Origin: Hypericum androsaemum | Taxonomy: Eukaryota; Streptophyta; Magnoliopsida; Malpighiales; Hypericaceae | Length of the DNA: 64,000 nt | NCBI GenBank assembly: GCA_963995505.1 | Contig: OZ023198.1 | Coordinates: 434,001-498,000 of the forward strand | Direction: 5' to 3' | Shown here: positions 45,094-59,000 of the stretch, in pieces | How positions within the stretch are numbered: the first letter of the stretch is position 1 | How the letters are laid out: every line of letters begins with the position of its first letter | Notes under the pieces: model-generated | Told to the model about the DNA's origin: nothing | The model's input: the letters and a program-made list of their open reading frames with translations, nothing else | Database searches by the model: none | Program-made: the position numbers and the translations under genes

Positions 45094-47810
45094 CTAATTT
45101 GCCAAATGTTCTCCACCTTCGTTTACATGATTAGCACCACCATCCCTTGCTCTGGCTGTTGTTGGATGTTTCCGGTTCTTCTTGCTTCTGGCTTTCCTCG
45201 CTTTCATGCGGCGTTTCTTCTCATTAGCGTCGACCCATGTGTAGTCCGATGGTATGTGGAAGGGGTCAACCTCGTCTTTATACCGATGACTGTCACTATC
45301 GCTTGATTGTCCTCCTCGACTCCCTCTCATCCAAGAAATCCACGAAGTTGAACTCTCTGAATCCTTGGACTTGGCATCCTGAAATACAGGGCTGGAGGGA
45401 GGGGTCGCAAACTCCTCTAAAGGCTGAAGCTCCTCAAATTTTGTGAACGTGACAAGCACCCGGATTGTTGGCACAATAGGAATAGCAACCTTCAGCAAAA
45501 GAAAAAAATAAAGCATCAGATTGGCACCACACACAACAGTTGACTTTGTAAATGAATCATAGAACACTATGTTGGTCAGTCTATCACTCAAATGATAGTC
45601 GGATCAAATAGGACATTGAGGAATGGCAAAAATAGCCATTTGTTTTTTTCGCTCAACACCACTTGGTACCAAGAACCCACGGGGCCGAATAATCGAAGGT
45701 TGAGGTGGGCAAGGCAGAAAAAGGTGTCAAAGCTCTTCCCACTGCATTCCCCTAGCTCGGACTCAAGACCTCTAGCTAAACTAGAACAACCACCTACCAA
45801 TTAATCTAAGTGCTTGGTGGTAAATGTAGCAATTAGTTTAAGCTAAACAACCTAATTTTTTGGGTTTACAGTTTCGAGTCTACTACAACACAACTGGTTC
45901 ACGAGCTTACAATCTTAGAAACAACTTCTACATCCACTGATTTAGTTGTCATATCATGTAACTGACTCAACCGCACAAAATGCAGCAAAAGTGCAACTAC
46001 CTCCTCTATGAAATAGTAGAAATGATAATGACTCATGATTTCTGCTGCATAAGGTCCTACATCGAATTTTTTCATTACAACTGATATTGCAGAAACTAAG
46101 ATGGGTATATATGAATCAAAAGTCAAATAGAAAATGAGAGAAGCAGGGATAATCTATAAAAAAAACAGTAGCTTATCATTGCCAGACAAAGCGAATCCGA
46201 CATCTGAAGATTACCTTAACGGGAAATGTTCCATGAGGCAGTTTAGTAGTAAGGAGCTCCCTCAGTCTCCTAAGAGCTTTGACCTTGTTTGCTAATATAT
46301 CAAGCACAGGGAGAAGTTCCTCTGTTTTTAATGGAAAATCGGGTGTCAGCCACAATACCGGTCGTAGACCTTTTTTGTACTCACTCTCATTTTTGGTCTC
46401 ATTACCAGGACCTTTCTTCTTTTTCTTCTTGCTGCTCTTATCTTTTCCGGTCTTAATATCTCCCATGTCGTCCGTGGAAAACTCAGATGGCGAATTTTGA
46501 TGATCCATGGACTTCTGCTTCCCACTGTCTGTCACCAACTTAGAGAACTTTTTTGAGATCTTGGAATCTTCAGAATCATCAATGTTGTTCTTTGAACCTT
46601 TAGTCCTCCAACCAAACAAACTCTTCTTCTCCTTTATCACACCATTGGACTCACCATTCTCAAAAGAACCTCCAGAACCATTTTCCTGATACTCAAGCAT
46701 ACCGGGTTCTCCTTCTTCACCAATGCCATCTGTGTTTTCCATGCGCAGTGCAGAGTCCAACTGTTTTTGCTCCTCTGCGGTCAGTACATCATCAAATTCA
46801 TCGTTGTCAGGCCCATTTGCCAACCTTTCCTCATCATCCGCAGCAAACAGCTCCTCATCAGTCATAGCACCAGGAACACGCCTCGACTTGACACTAACCA
46901 TCACATTAAGCATGTCATAAATTTTTGCCTTCCAATTACCAACCATCTCTGTCCTTTCTTGCCTCCTCCAATTCAAATGAGGAACAAGCTCTGCCTGAGT
47001 GACATCAATTCCTGGCCTGTACATATTAGTTTGAGACATCAAAGCAACTTCATGGGCAACTTCGGTTTCTGTCGGTTGGGATCCAGCACCCTCCAGGGCA
47101 TTAGTGATCTCCTTTTCCTTGTGAGCAAGAACAATTAACGAACCAGGTGACAATGTCACCTTACCATCATCCGAAGTGTAACCCTCCCCCAGGAAGAGAA
47201 ATGTCTGATCCGACCTCTGAATGCGGAACCCATCAAACCCAGCAAGTGTCATATCAGCACGAAGATTAGAACCTCGCTTCCAAATGCGGTACGTATCTGA
47301 CGGCGCAATACGCCCAATAAATGGTATCACCGAACTTTCAAAATGAAAAGTCAGCTCCATGTAGAAGTCCCTGATACGGGCTGCGGAAGCAACTATCCGA
47401 GGAAGCCTCCGGCACCATTTAGCCCAAGCAAGAGGCTGATAATGCCGGGCAATGATCATGGCAATCGTCTCCTCACGAGTGCAAACAGCTTCTTGAAGAG
47501 CACTCCAACCGTTCTCGTTCTGCAGGCTCCAGTCAGCGCCAGCCGCCATCAAAATGTCAGCGGAGACGGGATCCCGTAACTTGACAGCGAGATGCAGAGG
47601 GGTCTCGCGGCCGGGAACGTCCCGCCGATCAATGACAGCAGAGACGGCATCAGCATCTCGCTCAGCAGCAACGGAATCTTGCTCGGATGTAACTTGGCCA
47701 GCCTTGGCAAGTCGAGGGAGGGTAGATATTATCTTCCTGAGGGAAGCGTAATCGCGACGGACAACTGCCAAGTGAGCCGGGCTATGAGCGTATCTCGAAA
47801 TTTCTTCCAT
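45094..47810 (-). CDS. Ankyrin repeat domain protein 13C-like
   Basis: Homologue of ANKRD13C, whose C-terminal GPCR-chaperone domain in animals assists receptor biogenesis in the ER; the plant role is not known. Two exons on the minus strand: 47810-46215 and 45489-45094, with a 725-base GT-AG intron, giving 663 residues. The N-terminus has ankyrin helices (SPAHLAVVRRDYASLRKII, then TPLHLAVKLRDPVSADILM and GADWSLQNENGWSALQEAV). The central domain includes WAKWCRRLPRI and DFYMELTFHFESSVIPFI, typical of the family. An acidic/Lys-rich low-complexity linker (KSSKKKKKKG) precedes a conserved LRPVLWLTPDFPLKTEELLP segment. The second exon carries FTKFEEL and the SDYTWVDANEKKRRMK tail. The start MEEISRYAHSPAHL is the first ATG and matches homologues. 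Confidence 0.93.
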
Positions 47811-49138
47811 ATCGAAACCCTAACTTCCTCGGTTACTTGGTATCCAGAGTCGAGCACTATTAAATTCTAATTATCTTCGAGCGGGACTAAACATAGTTCA
47901 ACATCCAACTGATAAAACCCTAATTACAAGAACAAACAGAAACAACCGAATCTCCCACATTACGACAGAGGAATTGAAAAGAAATGCCCAAATCCAAGGA
48001 AAAAAAAAATGAGAAAACTCATTCCGAGAAGTAACTACCTCCTCCCTCCAGGGAGGGGTGGGGGCTCGAGATCTAACGCCTTCCGAACTTGGAAATGCTT
48101 CTTTCTTTATTTCTTCACAGATCTTGCTTGGTGTGCTCTCCTCGAAACGACACCGTCGGGATCTGTTTTCTTGCAACGAATCTCTTACCTTACCTTTTGC
48201 TTCTCTCTTCAAATCCAGAGATGTGTTTTCCCTGCTGAAATGCCCTCCGGGTTTCACCTTATTTACTTGTATCTGCCATTTCTGTACTACTTAGTAGTAC
48301 TAACTACTAAGTCCTCTCTTCCAATAAAAATCTTCTATTCTATTTTTTATTCTTGCTTTTGAACCGCAAATCGCGTCATTTCTCTTCTTTCTTTTCTATC
48401 GACTTGTGTTGTCAATGGATGGCTCCCCGGTGCAATAATTAAATATTTTTTATGAATGTGAAAACAATTGTATACAATCTAGAGTTAAAAAAATATTGAG
48501 ATTTTATTATTTAAATTCTAACAAGATTTAGATGCTATAGAGTTTAACTGAGGGTTTGGTATAAGAGCGTCCACCAAACCGATCAACAAAAGCTTAAAAC
48601 CACAAAACAAAAAAAAGAGTGATTGATAAAAAATAAACCGAACCAATGACTGTTTGATAGAAAAAAGAAATCTTTCGTTCCGTTTCGGTCTAAAATTGCA
48701 ACACGAACCCGTCGGTGTCAACGGTTTGACTTTTTTTTTATATTTTGTTTTTGCGGTTTTACGGTATCCGTTGGTTTGGATAATCACATTTTTAACTTCT
48801 TGATGATTGTCGACACAATCAAACATAACTTAGGCTTTACGATGCCAATAGGAACTCATGTACTAGAGGAACCTCCACTGGAGGCTAAGAATTTCTTGCT
48901 ATGCGACATCGTTGCATTCCCTCGTTCTATTGTAACAGGACATGCTTAATTATTAATATATATCACATCACAGGGGAATTTGCCCCTCAAAGCTTACCAA
49001 AAGTAAATCCACCACAGCTAAACTAAGATTTTTCCATCTCACGACAAGCGCCCCAGTTAATTGTCATCCCTATCCGATCAAAGCCATTCTTGAATCCGGT
49101 GTAGATAACGGAATACAAAAGAAGTTATTGTCGGTTGT
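47811..49138. other. Promoter side of ANKRD13C-like gene and intergenic
   Basis: Positions 47811-48260 probably contain the 5' leader and core promoter of the ankyrin gene. The short palindrome-like 'tacttagtagtactaacta' is at about 48288. The remainder is AT-rich with no gene. Confidence 0.4.
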
Positions 49139-49440
49139 ATCTATCGTCTTGGTATTGCTAAGTTTTGCAGGTTCCAGAAGTCCCACATAGCCGATCCTAA
49201 TATTACATACCACACCTTCTCATTCATACCACCTCGTCGCATCAAAGAACACCAGGATGAGAGCGCATCCTTAATGTTTTGCACACCAGTATTTCTGAGT
49301 AAAGAAGCTCCATATTTTCCATGAAACAAAACAATGTAGAAAAAGATGGGGAGCTGTTTCATCAAAGTTCCCACACAGAGATTTCCCAAAATTCATTGAG
49401 CCAGCTCAGCACGGTCAACTCTTAGCAAGATCAAATCTGA
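49139..49440 (-). pseudogene. LINE reverse-transcriptase zinc-finger (zf-RVT) remnant
   Basis: An 82-codon minus-strand frame has the spacing of the zf-RVT segment that follows plant LINE reverse transcriptases: CVGTLMKQLPIFF, then LSSWCSLM, then KVWYVILGSAMWDFWNLQN. Key Cys/His positions are partly lost and no other LINE domain is adjacent. Confidence 0.45.
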
Positions 49441-50047
49441 TCGATCGCTCACCAGCTCAACTTGAATTTCCAAGTTATTGCCCCTCCCTCCCTCCCACAA
49501 GCCATCAATCATCTAAAAAATCTTCAAACCGGATAAGGTACAAGGACGAATTCTAATTTGATCGTTTCTTTAGGAAAATTAATGTCATCATCTGATTATA
49601 TTTATTCCTCAATTGTATTGATGATAACTCATCATTTGAATTAGCACAATATTAAGTATCTGCAATATATTTGCTCTGTTCATTCCCTAAAAAATGATAC
49701 ATCGTTAGTCTGATTCCGTACTATAGAATGTTTCGTTTCTTTCATGAACCTGAACAACCCAATCCGAAACACACAAAACAAAAGCAAATTAGTTGTTTTC
49801 CTACAATTTTGACTTGATTTGGGTTTTTCCAAATATTGAACCTCAAACAATAATCAAATAAGTAAACAGCTAAGCCAACTACAACCCATGCCAGGAGGCC
49901 TAGGCCTACTCCAATATTGAGGCAAGTAAAGTCCGTAACCCAGCCAGTAACTTCAGAAAGTTCAAATAAATTTTAATATATTAATTAAGCTCGCATGTTC
50001 ATTCATTGGGACACTTTGATCTAACCTGATTAATGAGCCACGTAATA
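49441..50047. other. 3' flank of DPH6
   Basis: AT-rich; no gene recognised. Confidence 0.4.
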
Positions 50048-53000
50048 TCAGGATTTGGTTGCAAGGAGTTCACAAGTGAAAATATTCTCCATCGTCGTAG
50101 ACCGTCCGGCAGCTAAAATTGGAACGACGTTGAATATGGGCTCCATTCCTACTTCAAACCTCTGGCTCAATTTAGCAAGTTCATCAAATGCACTCTTAAA
50201 TGCGAGGAGCACCACATCCATGTTCACCGCAAGACTTGTGGGGAAATAAATCCGCAAACTCTGCACATGTCAACAAGTTGAGTAAGTCCCTTAAAAAACA
50301 GTCGAGTAAGAAGGGGCAACCGAAAGAACGGCGAATTCCATCCATATCAGTGTTTCTTTTAATTACAAACTGGTCTTACTAGTATGCAAGAGAAACCAGA
50401 ATGACAAATGATAAGAATCTGAAAGCAACAGAAATCTTTCAACCACGAATTCGTGAAACTTACCACTGTATCTGCCCATGTGAAATCAGAGTCCAATATC
50501 AATTTGTCAAGAAGATACACGCAGAATCTAGGCAACTTGTCCAGATACCCTTTAGGAAGAATTTCTTGGTGGTTCGTGAAGCTTTCACGATTTCCTAGAG
50601 TTTCAGAAAAGAGTTTTCTGGCATGATCAATTGTAATGGACAAGAGGACTACAAACACCTTGCTACTAATAATACATTTCTGAATGCAAGAGTCGTGCCA
50701 CTCCGCAGGCTGAAAATCCCAGCAATCTGACACCATGTGAGAAGGTGGCTTTGAAGTACCAACCATTATCTCTGTATCATTCGGAACAAAAAGAAGTGGC
50801 TTCACTTCTACAAGAGCCCTGGAACAACAAAAAGAGAAATCAATGTGGGTGTCAGCTTTGTGATTACAGTTCAAGTCTAACAGTAATGTCATCTGAAGCG
50901 GCAAAAATAAAGCTTCACCCGGAGAATTTGAAGAAATGATCTTTTCAGAAAACAATTACAAAGTGACACTACTACAGACTCTGAAAATGAACTGCATTTT
51001 ACCTTTTTGGAAGATCGGGCACAAGGACATACAAAAACATGGGTTCAATAATTTTACACTTGCTCAGGTTTTTGGGTTGAAGCTGTCTCAACTGGTCAAG
51101 AAAAGACTCTTGCTTGTCCTGAATTTCGTGTCTTCCTCTTGATGGAGTATGCTGGGAGCAATAAATGGTGAATAGAATAGCAGATGTAGAGACTGAGCAG
51201 TTAAAGCAGTTTGCCACAGCTTCACTGTTTTTTAATGCTTGTTCCAGCTCAGCAGCTGGGGCTAATCCAGATAAGCTCATTGTGGAAGGATCAAGTCCCA
51301 ATTGACCAGCCATATGAAGAATCTCGTTGTGCAAAGTAGCCTAAATGCAACAAGTAACCACTACAATCAGAAGTATTTTAATAAGAATAGAAGTTGGTTA
51401 AAGTACAAATTAAGAATGTTCAGATGGTCAGCTGAATAGGATACATTTCAGATGGTCAGTTGAATGTTCGGCTAAGGAAAAGAGAAAGAAGAGTATAATA
51501 CCTGACTATAAGGTCCTATACAACTAGGTGCCCATGAAGATATACTTTGCACATGTAAAACATTCTTGCTCTTATCATTTGTAACTAATACTTCTACATA
51601 AGCCCTTCCTAAGCCTGCTTGTGACAACGGGAGCTCTATTGTACTTCGGGATGGAACACCGAAAGGACACTTTTCTTGCGTAATGAATCTTATGTATGTC
51701 TGATTCGCTGTAGCAAATTCATCCATACTGGAAATGTATAGATGAATATACAGAACATGCTCCCAACGATAACCATGCTTCAAAAGCTGAGACTCAATAT
51801 GGTTCAGAACAAGTTTAAGGTCTTCTTGCAAATCTTCACGTCAAAAGAGCCAAAACATATGCATGATCAGCAAAACAAACAGCACAGTTCAGACTTCAGA
51901 GATAAATTTGATGAACACGGGATGCATACCTGTTGAACTCTTGTGTGAATTTTCCAACCAACAACACATAGAGAACATATTGTTCTTCTTGGTCATCGAG
52001 GTGCGGAGTCCACCATGTGTATTTTCAGCAATATCTGTGGTTTTAGCAATATTCCGGCATGTTGTCTCCATACTTTGCGAATCTCCTCGAACTTCAAAAA
52101 CCGAACCTATGTGGTCCGAGAAAACATCATTGTTTTCATCATGCGGGCCTGAAGGGTTTGAAGTTTCCTTCTTTTCCAAATGAAACTTTAAAGGATGAAT
52201 AACTCCAACAGGGGCTATGACATCAGAGGAGTGGAGTATAATCTCAAACTTGTCCAGAACAATTCTGGCATTCTGAAAAGAGTAGCATGTTACAAGAATG
52301 AACAAAGCCTACTGCGAAATTCAAGTGGCTTAACACCTGACAGTACCAGAAATACGATAAACTATTTGACAGCATAAGAGAGCCGATTCTCAAATAAAAT
52401 AAGGAGTTGATGCACAAGAAGCCTTAATTATATTCAAGTTCGTGAAAATAAAACATATATGAACTTTGACAGGATCAACTACTCAGATTGAGTTTTTAAG
52501 ATTCAAGTAAATGCAGAGTATTTGAGTAAAAAACTTGGAAATGTAGAGTTAACAAGGTAGAAAAAACTTGCAACAAAAAGTGGGCAGTCCAGTGTCAATG
52601 TCTCATACTCCCCTCCTTCACCGCATACATTTACTCCATACAACCTGTCAAATAGATGAATAAGAAAGGCACACGAGCAGCATCAATTCAAAATCAACTA
52701 GGACTGACACAAGTCATCAGCAATGCAGTAACGAAGCAAAAAAAGATGCCAAACATACTCTTTCAACTTGAGCAGATGGGACTCCATGCTTGCTATATCT
52801 TTTCCCAGGTGCTTTGCAGGATCTAGACCCATAGATGCAACCTACAACACAGAAAAGATTAATCATAACAAATTGATCGAGTACCACGACACTGATGAAC
52901 AATAAACTTTGCTGCCTGGGAGCCAATGAGGAAATACAGCAAACATCTGTTGTCCATTGTGAAAACTTGATAAGTAAGACTGATAACTTCAAAAGTTAAT

Positions 53001-54119
53001 TTTCATGACCATCGGTTCAAAACAGAAAAAGAGTAGGAACTGCACGAAATCATCTTTATCAATTGTAAGCACCTACCATGGCTATTCGAGTAGTACATAA
53101 ACTTGATCACAAACATCTCTATGAAATGACAGACTACAATATACTGGTAAAGCCTATTCAGCATTGCAATGTTAAGAAGACCTGATACAGTTTACCGTGC
53201 AACAGTCGGTAAATGCTGGAATTAACATAACCTCGTGGCGATTAAGTTTCACAACTCTAACAAGAAAAATTAGGAGAGGAAGTATATAGAGAGAGAAACT
53301 ATACCTTCACAATGATAGCCCCAATATCATTCGTTATCTGATTGGATGGAAGAACCAGATTAGGTCACAAGGAAAGCGAAGAAATTGCAAGGGGAGTGAA
53401 AGGAAATGACTAGTACACATACAATTAAGTTACCATTTCTCGAAGGAGTAACGTCTGATCTTGTTTCCATAAGTATGCTAGAGAAACAAGCCCTAACCTA
53501 GAACAAATGCTTTCTACCCGTAGCCTTTGATAGTCCGATGCTATAGCACCAGACGACACGGCTTCAACAGAAGGTATCCGTCTTTTCACTTCATCCAACA
53601 AAACAAACAAATCCTCAACTTCATCGCCCGTCGTTTGCTGGTAATTAAGCTTACCATTCCTGGGGGATCCTCGTATTCGCCTACGAAACAAAGGCAGGCC
53701 CATGCATTCCGCGTAGCAGGCCACCATCTGATGCCCAACCTGCGGAAAGCGAACTACAACAATTAGTCTCTTACCACTTGGACCGATTCCCGGACGCAAT
53801 AATAAAGGGAAGCTCCTTACGGTTTGGTACATGTAACTGTCGAGATCATCAACGGACTCGTTAGCAGGCATCAAGTTCGCCAAAGCGACAATCTGGAAAA
53901 CAAGGAGCAGTCAAGATTTGATATTAGGCGAGTCGGGTGAGGCTCGAACTCGAACCTAAAGTCTCTTACCGCTTGGACCAATTCGCGCGTTGTTACGAAG
54001 CTTAAAAGACAGAGAATAAAAGAGAGGAGGAAGAAGGGGACCTGGTGGCCGTATTGGATGCATTTCATCATCGCATAGCAGCTGTCCTTGCCGCCGCTAA
54101 CTAGTGCCACCACCTTCAT
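50048..54119 (-). CDS. DPH6: Diphthine-ammonia ligase DPH6 with RidA-like domains
   Basis: Cytosolic enzyme that amidates diphthine to diphthamide on elongation factor 2, using ATP and ammonium. Eleven minus-strand exons: 54119-54042, 53892-53821, 53739-53434, 53337-53305, 52841-52759, 52644-52572, 52272-51930, 51824-51502, 51340-51003, 50818-50464, 50260-50048, giving 738 residues. The N-terminal ATP-pyrophosphatase domain shows MKVVALVSGGKDSC (PP-loop) and the DPH6 signature GEGGEYETLTLDCP near residue 200. Two RidA/YjgF-like domains follow (about 330-437 with RWEHVLYIHLYI and SQAGLGRAYVE; about 438-550 with LHMAGQLGLDP), the usual plant and fungal fusion. The 52571/52570 intron most likely begins with GC (GTT|GCAAGT), because this keeps the residue found between Phe and Asn in homologues. 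An in-frame GT site three bases earlier is the alternative. Confidence 0.93.
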
Positions 54120-54307
54120 CGATTCTTCTTCTTCTTTGTTCTATATCCCGCTTTGTGATATTAGGGCTCGATATAGAAATTAAAAAGGGTCTAGGGTTTC
54201 CCCAATTTGTCTTTTCAAGTCTCAACAAAGAGGACCTTCAAGAAAAAGTCTCACTTACTTCTTTTATGAGTTGAAAGTTCAACCCTTCTTTTTCGGGGAA
54301 TATTTTA

Positions 54308-54545
54308 TTTTAGTTTTTTTGAAATGGAGGGACAAATCTTTATATATAAATACAAAATAAACACAATTACATCAAAAATAATATCTTACCTGGATGACAT
54401 TTCCCACCTAAAGTTTCATCCAGCTTATCATTCTGATGATTACTACTTGACGTAAATCTCCTCTATCGAGATTACGACCGTCGGCCTCAATAAAACAGTT
54501 TCACAATAAAATTCGGTGGAAAAAACCTCCGAGAGGGAAATTATT
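54308..54545 (-). pseudogene. Truncated LINE 3' end
   Basis: Minus-strand 3' UTR fragment of the same LINE family as 27608-28428. A poly(T) near 54316 is followed by 'atatataaatac', and further on 'acgaccgtcggcctcaataaaac' matches the other copy's 'cggtcgccggcctcagtaaaac'. It contains no coding domain. Confidence 0.65.
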
Positions 54546-54723
54546 TTATTTTAGAACATTATAGTTTGAGATCAAATACTCAGTAATTTTTTTACATAAT
54601 TATTTCATATTCACATTTTTAGTACACTTTTTATCAGTAAAAACGTAATTTTGGAAAACATTGGACAGCTAAAGAGACAAAACAATATCACTCAAACTAT
54701 AAAGACACTATAATAATATTAAT

Positions 54724-55538
54724 TGTTGTGATCGGAGGGTTCGGTGTACTTGATTAGGATCTACGGCAGTCGAGGTAAGTGTTGGACACTTTCTCCGTAA
54801 GACGAGATTGCCCCGTATATTTCAGTGCGGTACGGGCTACGGCAATTGTCCCCAAAATACAACGACTGTTCGGGCGTTTCCAAGAACGTTGCACACGTAT
54901 CTCGAAACTTTCGGGCGAACTCTTATATACCCAGAACTTTCGGACGGACTATTTGGAAGTGAAGAACGGGGGGAGAGGAGAAGACAACAATGCTTATGGA
55001 ATGCACTTGCTGCTGGGATGGATTGCAAATGAGGGGGAGAGGCCTATTTATAGGCGTTGGAGGAGTGGCAGGCAGGCACTCCGAAGGGGCGCGTCCGTTC
55101 GGCCAGCAGGCTGGCTGGCTGCGCTCGTGGCCCTTTGGTGGCATTCTGGATCCTTCCAGGTGCACCCAGACTATGCTGGCACTCCTTCACGAGGGATTTC
55201 GCAACCCTTCCGCCGTCTGGAAGTGCGCCACAAAGCGCCCATTGCGACCTGCGTCCAATGCGCCATGCGTACACGCACACGCGCGGGCGCGGGTGCGGGC
55301 GCGAGCGCGTGCTCGTGCTGGTGCTGGTGCTCGTGCTCGGATGGTGTAGCACCATCCTCGCCACGGTCCGAGTTGGCTATCCTTCTATTTGGTCAACTCA
55401 TTTCCTAGTCAACAAGGAGTTTCTCCTTATAAACTAGAAAATGTTGGTGCCACTTTCTAATGTGGGATTGCAATTTCCTTTTCCCTTTTGGGCCTCCCAC
55501 TTTGGGCCTTTCCACTTTGGGCTCATTCACAAATCCAA
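54724..55538 (-). repeat. 3' LTR of the copia element
   Basis: 815 bases, ends TG...CA in element orientation. It carries a GC-rich simple repeat (55268-55340, 'gcgcgggcgcgggtgcgggc' type) absent from the other LTR. A 'ctataaatagg' TATA-like motif reads on the minus strand near 55045. Confidence 0.85.
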
Positions 55539-55548
55539 CATCCCCCAC
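55539..55548 (-). other. Polypurine tract
   Basis: In element orientation, GTGGGGGA stands immediately before the 3' LTR start TGTTGG, the position of the plus-strand primer of reverse transcription. Confidence 0.7.
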
Positions 55549-56082
55549 ATGAATGATGACCAATGCATGCAGACTTTAATCGAAAGTTCTGACATGTTAT
55601 TATTGCATCGAGACAGGTAGCTTGTGGCTTTGAACCTTCTCTAGTAATATGTTATCAGATTTACTTGCTGCTCAGTGAATGTGATGTCTTGAACCGTCAG
55701 CTTTTGGCGTAAACTAAGACAATAATATTTACACAATAATAACCCTATTATATTTGGGTTCTCACGTTGTGTCCGTTTCGGCCATGGACCGTATCTTGGA
55801 TTCATAAGTATTTTTCCCATTTGAAGCGGCCTCACTTCACACTTACATAGGTGATCTCCTATCAGGAGTATCCTGCCATACTCCACTTTTATCAAGGTAT
55901 AGGAATCATTAGAAGCGTAATGCTTAACCTTACCACACCTCTGCAGGTTAACACCTGGGCAGCTTCTGAGAATGAGATAGGTTATAGGTGATTAAATGAA
56001 TCCTCCATAACTTAGTTGTCTCATTGAACCAAGTTTGTGGGATCTCCACTCATTATGGTTGAGTTACCGCTATGGACGTTCT
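55549..56082 (-). other. Copia 3' untranslated interior
   Basis: Non-coding interior between the RNase H stop and the polypurine tract, with no separate gene. Confidence 0.6.
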
Positions 56083-59000
56083 TTAGTGTATGGATTTTAA
56101 TCCTATTCTCCTTACTGCGTTGTACATTTGATCTCTATTGATTCCTTTCGTAAAAGGATCAGCTAAGTTATCCTTGGACTTTACGTAATTAACGGTGATC
56201 ACTCCACTAGAGATCAACTGTCTAACGGTATTATGTCTCCGACGGATATATCGAGACTTTCCGTTGTACATTGTACTTTGTGCTCTCCCGATTGCAGACA
56301 TGCTATCACAATGTATCAATACGGGAGGCACCAGTTTGCTCCAGCACGGAATATCCTCTAGGAAGTTTCTGAGCCATTCAGCTTCTTCCCCAGCTTTGTC
56401 TAGTGCTATAAACTCTGACTCCATGGTGGATCGAGCTATGCATGTTTGTTTAGAGGACTTCCAAGACACAGCTCCTCCTCCTATGGTGAATACGTATCCA
56501 CTCGTAGATTTGGAGTCCTTAGTGTCTGATATCCAGTTTGCGTCACTGTATCCTTCTAATACAGCTGGATATTTAGCATAATGTATGCCATGGTTTATGG
56601 TATGTTTTAAATACCGTAAAACCTTTTTCAGAGCTAGCCAGTGATCTTTCCCTGGATAACTTATGAATCTACTAAGCTTACTAACTGAGTACGCAATATC
56701 GGGTCGTGTGCAGTTTGTTAAATACATCAAGCTCCCAATAATTTGCTCATACTTCAGTTGAGATACTGGGTCCCCTCGATTCTTGGCTAAGTGTAGATTC
56801 AAATCTACTGGAGTCTTAACCGGAGGTTTGTCAAAAGCTTCAAATTTCTTGAGCACGCTTTCCACGTAGTGGGATTGCGTCAAGATAATTTCGTCAGCTT
56901 TCCTAGAGATTTTTATTCCTAGTATGACGTCTGCCAGACCCATATCTTTCATGTCAAAGTGGTCCTTTAACATGTTCTTAGTTTTCACAATAACCTATTT
57001 ATTACTTCCCATAATTAGTAAGTCATCTACGTAGAGACATACAATTACGTAAGCTTCAGGTGTGCTCTTAATATAAATATATTTATCGCACTCATTGATC
57101 TTAAATCCATTCGACAGGATTGTCCTGTCAAATTTCTCGTGCCACTGTTTCGGCGCTTGTTTTAGCCCGTATAGTGACTTGACTAGCCGACACACTTTAT
57201 GCTCTTGACCGGGAGTCACAAACCCTTCAAGTTGCTCCATGTATATCTTCTCTTCTAGTTCTCCATTTAGAAAAGCTATTTTTACGTCCATTTGGTGGAT
57301 CTCGAGGTTATAGAGTGCAGCAACAGCTATGAGTACTCTAATTGATGTAATTCTTGTGATCGGTGAATACGTGTCAAAGAAATCATGTCCCTCCTTCTGT
57401 TTGAACCCCTTAGCTACCAATCGAGCTTTGTATTTGTCGATTGATCCATCAGCTTTATATTTTCTTTTTAGGATCCACCTGCATCCCAAAGGTTTGCAGC
57501 CCGGTGGGAGATCCACGATTTCCCACGTGTGGTTTTGCATAATGGATTCTATCTCACTATTGATAGCTTCCTTCCAGAGAGGAGCATCTGGACTGGACAA
57601 TGCGTCTTGGATTATCCTGGGTTCATCTTCTAACGCATAGGTTAGATAATCCGGACCAAAAGATTTGGTTACCTTCGTCCGTTTACTGTGTCTAAGTTCA
57701 TCATCTTCCTGATTTGACCCTTGCGTAGTCTTGTGAGCCCTTTTCTTTGGACTTTCTTCCTTTCTTTCCTTATTAGGAAAGCTATTCTCAAAGAATGTTG
57801 CGTTCCTTGATTCTATGACCATTCCCATGTTTATCTCAGGTTTTCAGATTTATGCACCAAAAATCGATAAGCACTACTATTTTGCACATATCCGATAAAG
57901 ATGTAATTAATGATCTTGGGTCCTATTCTCAGCTGCTTAGGCTTAGGTACTTCGACCTTTGCTAGGCAACCCCACACTTTAAGGCTTCCTTCTTTTCCAT
58001 AGTTCATATGGGGTTTCATCCCTTTTCTTGTGTGGCAACTTGTTTAGAATGTGGTTAGCTAAAAGCACAGCTTCCCCCCACATGTTTTGGGGTAAGCCCG
58101 AGCTAATCAACAAAGCGTTCATCATCTCCTTAAGAGTTCGATTTTTGCGTTCAGCTACGCCATTCGATTGAGGTGAGTATGAAGCAGTCGTCTGATGAAT
58201 AATGCCATATTCTTGACAGAGTTTATCAAATAGAGCTACATATTCTCCCCCTCGATCACTTCGGATCATTTTGATTTTCACGCTGAGTTAATTTTCAACC
58301 TCATTCTTATATCTCTTAAAGGCATCAAGAGCTTTGTCTTTGCCCTTTAGGAGATATACGTAACAGTATCTCGTGCAATCATCGATAAACGTGATGAAGT
58401 ATTTCTTTCCAACTTTAGTTTGCACGTATTTCATATCGCAAGTGTCTGTATGAATTAACTCTAAAGGCGTAGTACTTCTTTCCACCGAATGGAAAGGTGC
58501 TTTGGTCATTTTAGCCTCCACACATACTTCACATTTATCGGATGGGTTGAACTCTAGATTCGGTAATAAATTTAAACTTACTAACTTTCTTAGCGAGTTT
58601 GAATTTACGTGTCCTAATCTACCATGCCATAAATTAGAACACTCGGCCAAGTAAGAAGAAGCGTTAACTTTATTTTCACCGTTAAAGGTGCGATGTACAG
58701 TTATTACATTCATCTTAAACAACCCTTTTTCTAGATAACCCTTTCCTATGAATTGACCCGCTTTGGTCAGTACAAACTTATCAGCCTCAAATACAAGCTT
58801 AAGACCGACTTTGCTTAACAGTGAGCCAGAAACTAAGTTCTTGCGGATGTCTGGGATATGCAGCACATCTTTGAGGGTCAGCTCCTTTCCTGAGGTCAGC
58901 TTCAGGACCACCTTACCCAGACCGATGATCCTGGACGTTGCGGAGTTTCCCATGAATAGCATTCGACCCGTGATCGGGATATAGTTTGAGAACATCTCCT

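Noticed and set aside
46279..47751. Plus-strand frames rich in Ser and Phe opposite the ankyrin gene
   Set aside because: They are antisense shadows of the long first exon.
48518..48826. A 102-codon minus-strand frame
   Set aside because: AT-rich composition and no resemblance to any family; treated as chance.
54779..55437. Open frames of 119-209 codons in the 3' LTR
   Set aside because: They arise from GC-rich LTR sequence with a simple repeat, are not conserved in the other LTR and have no start context or family match.
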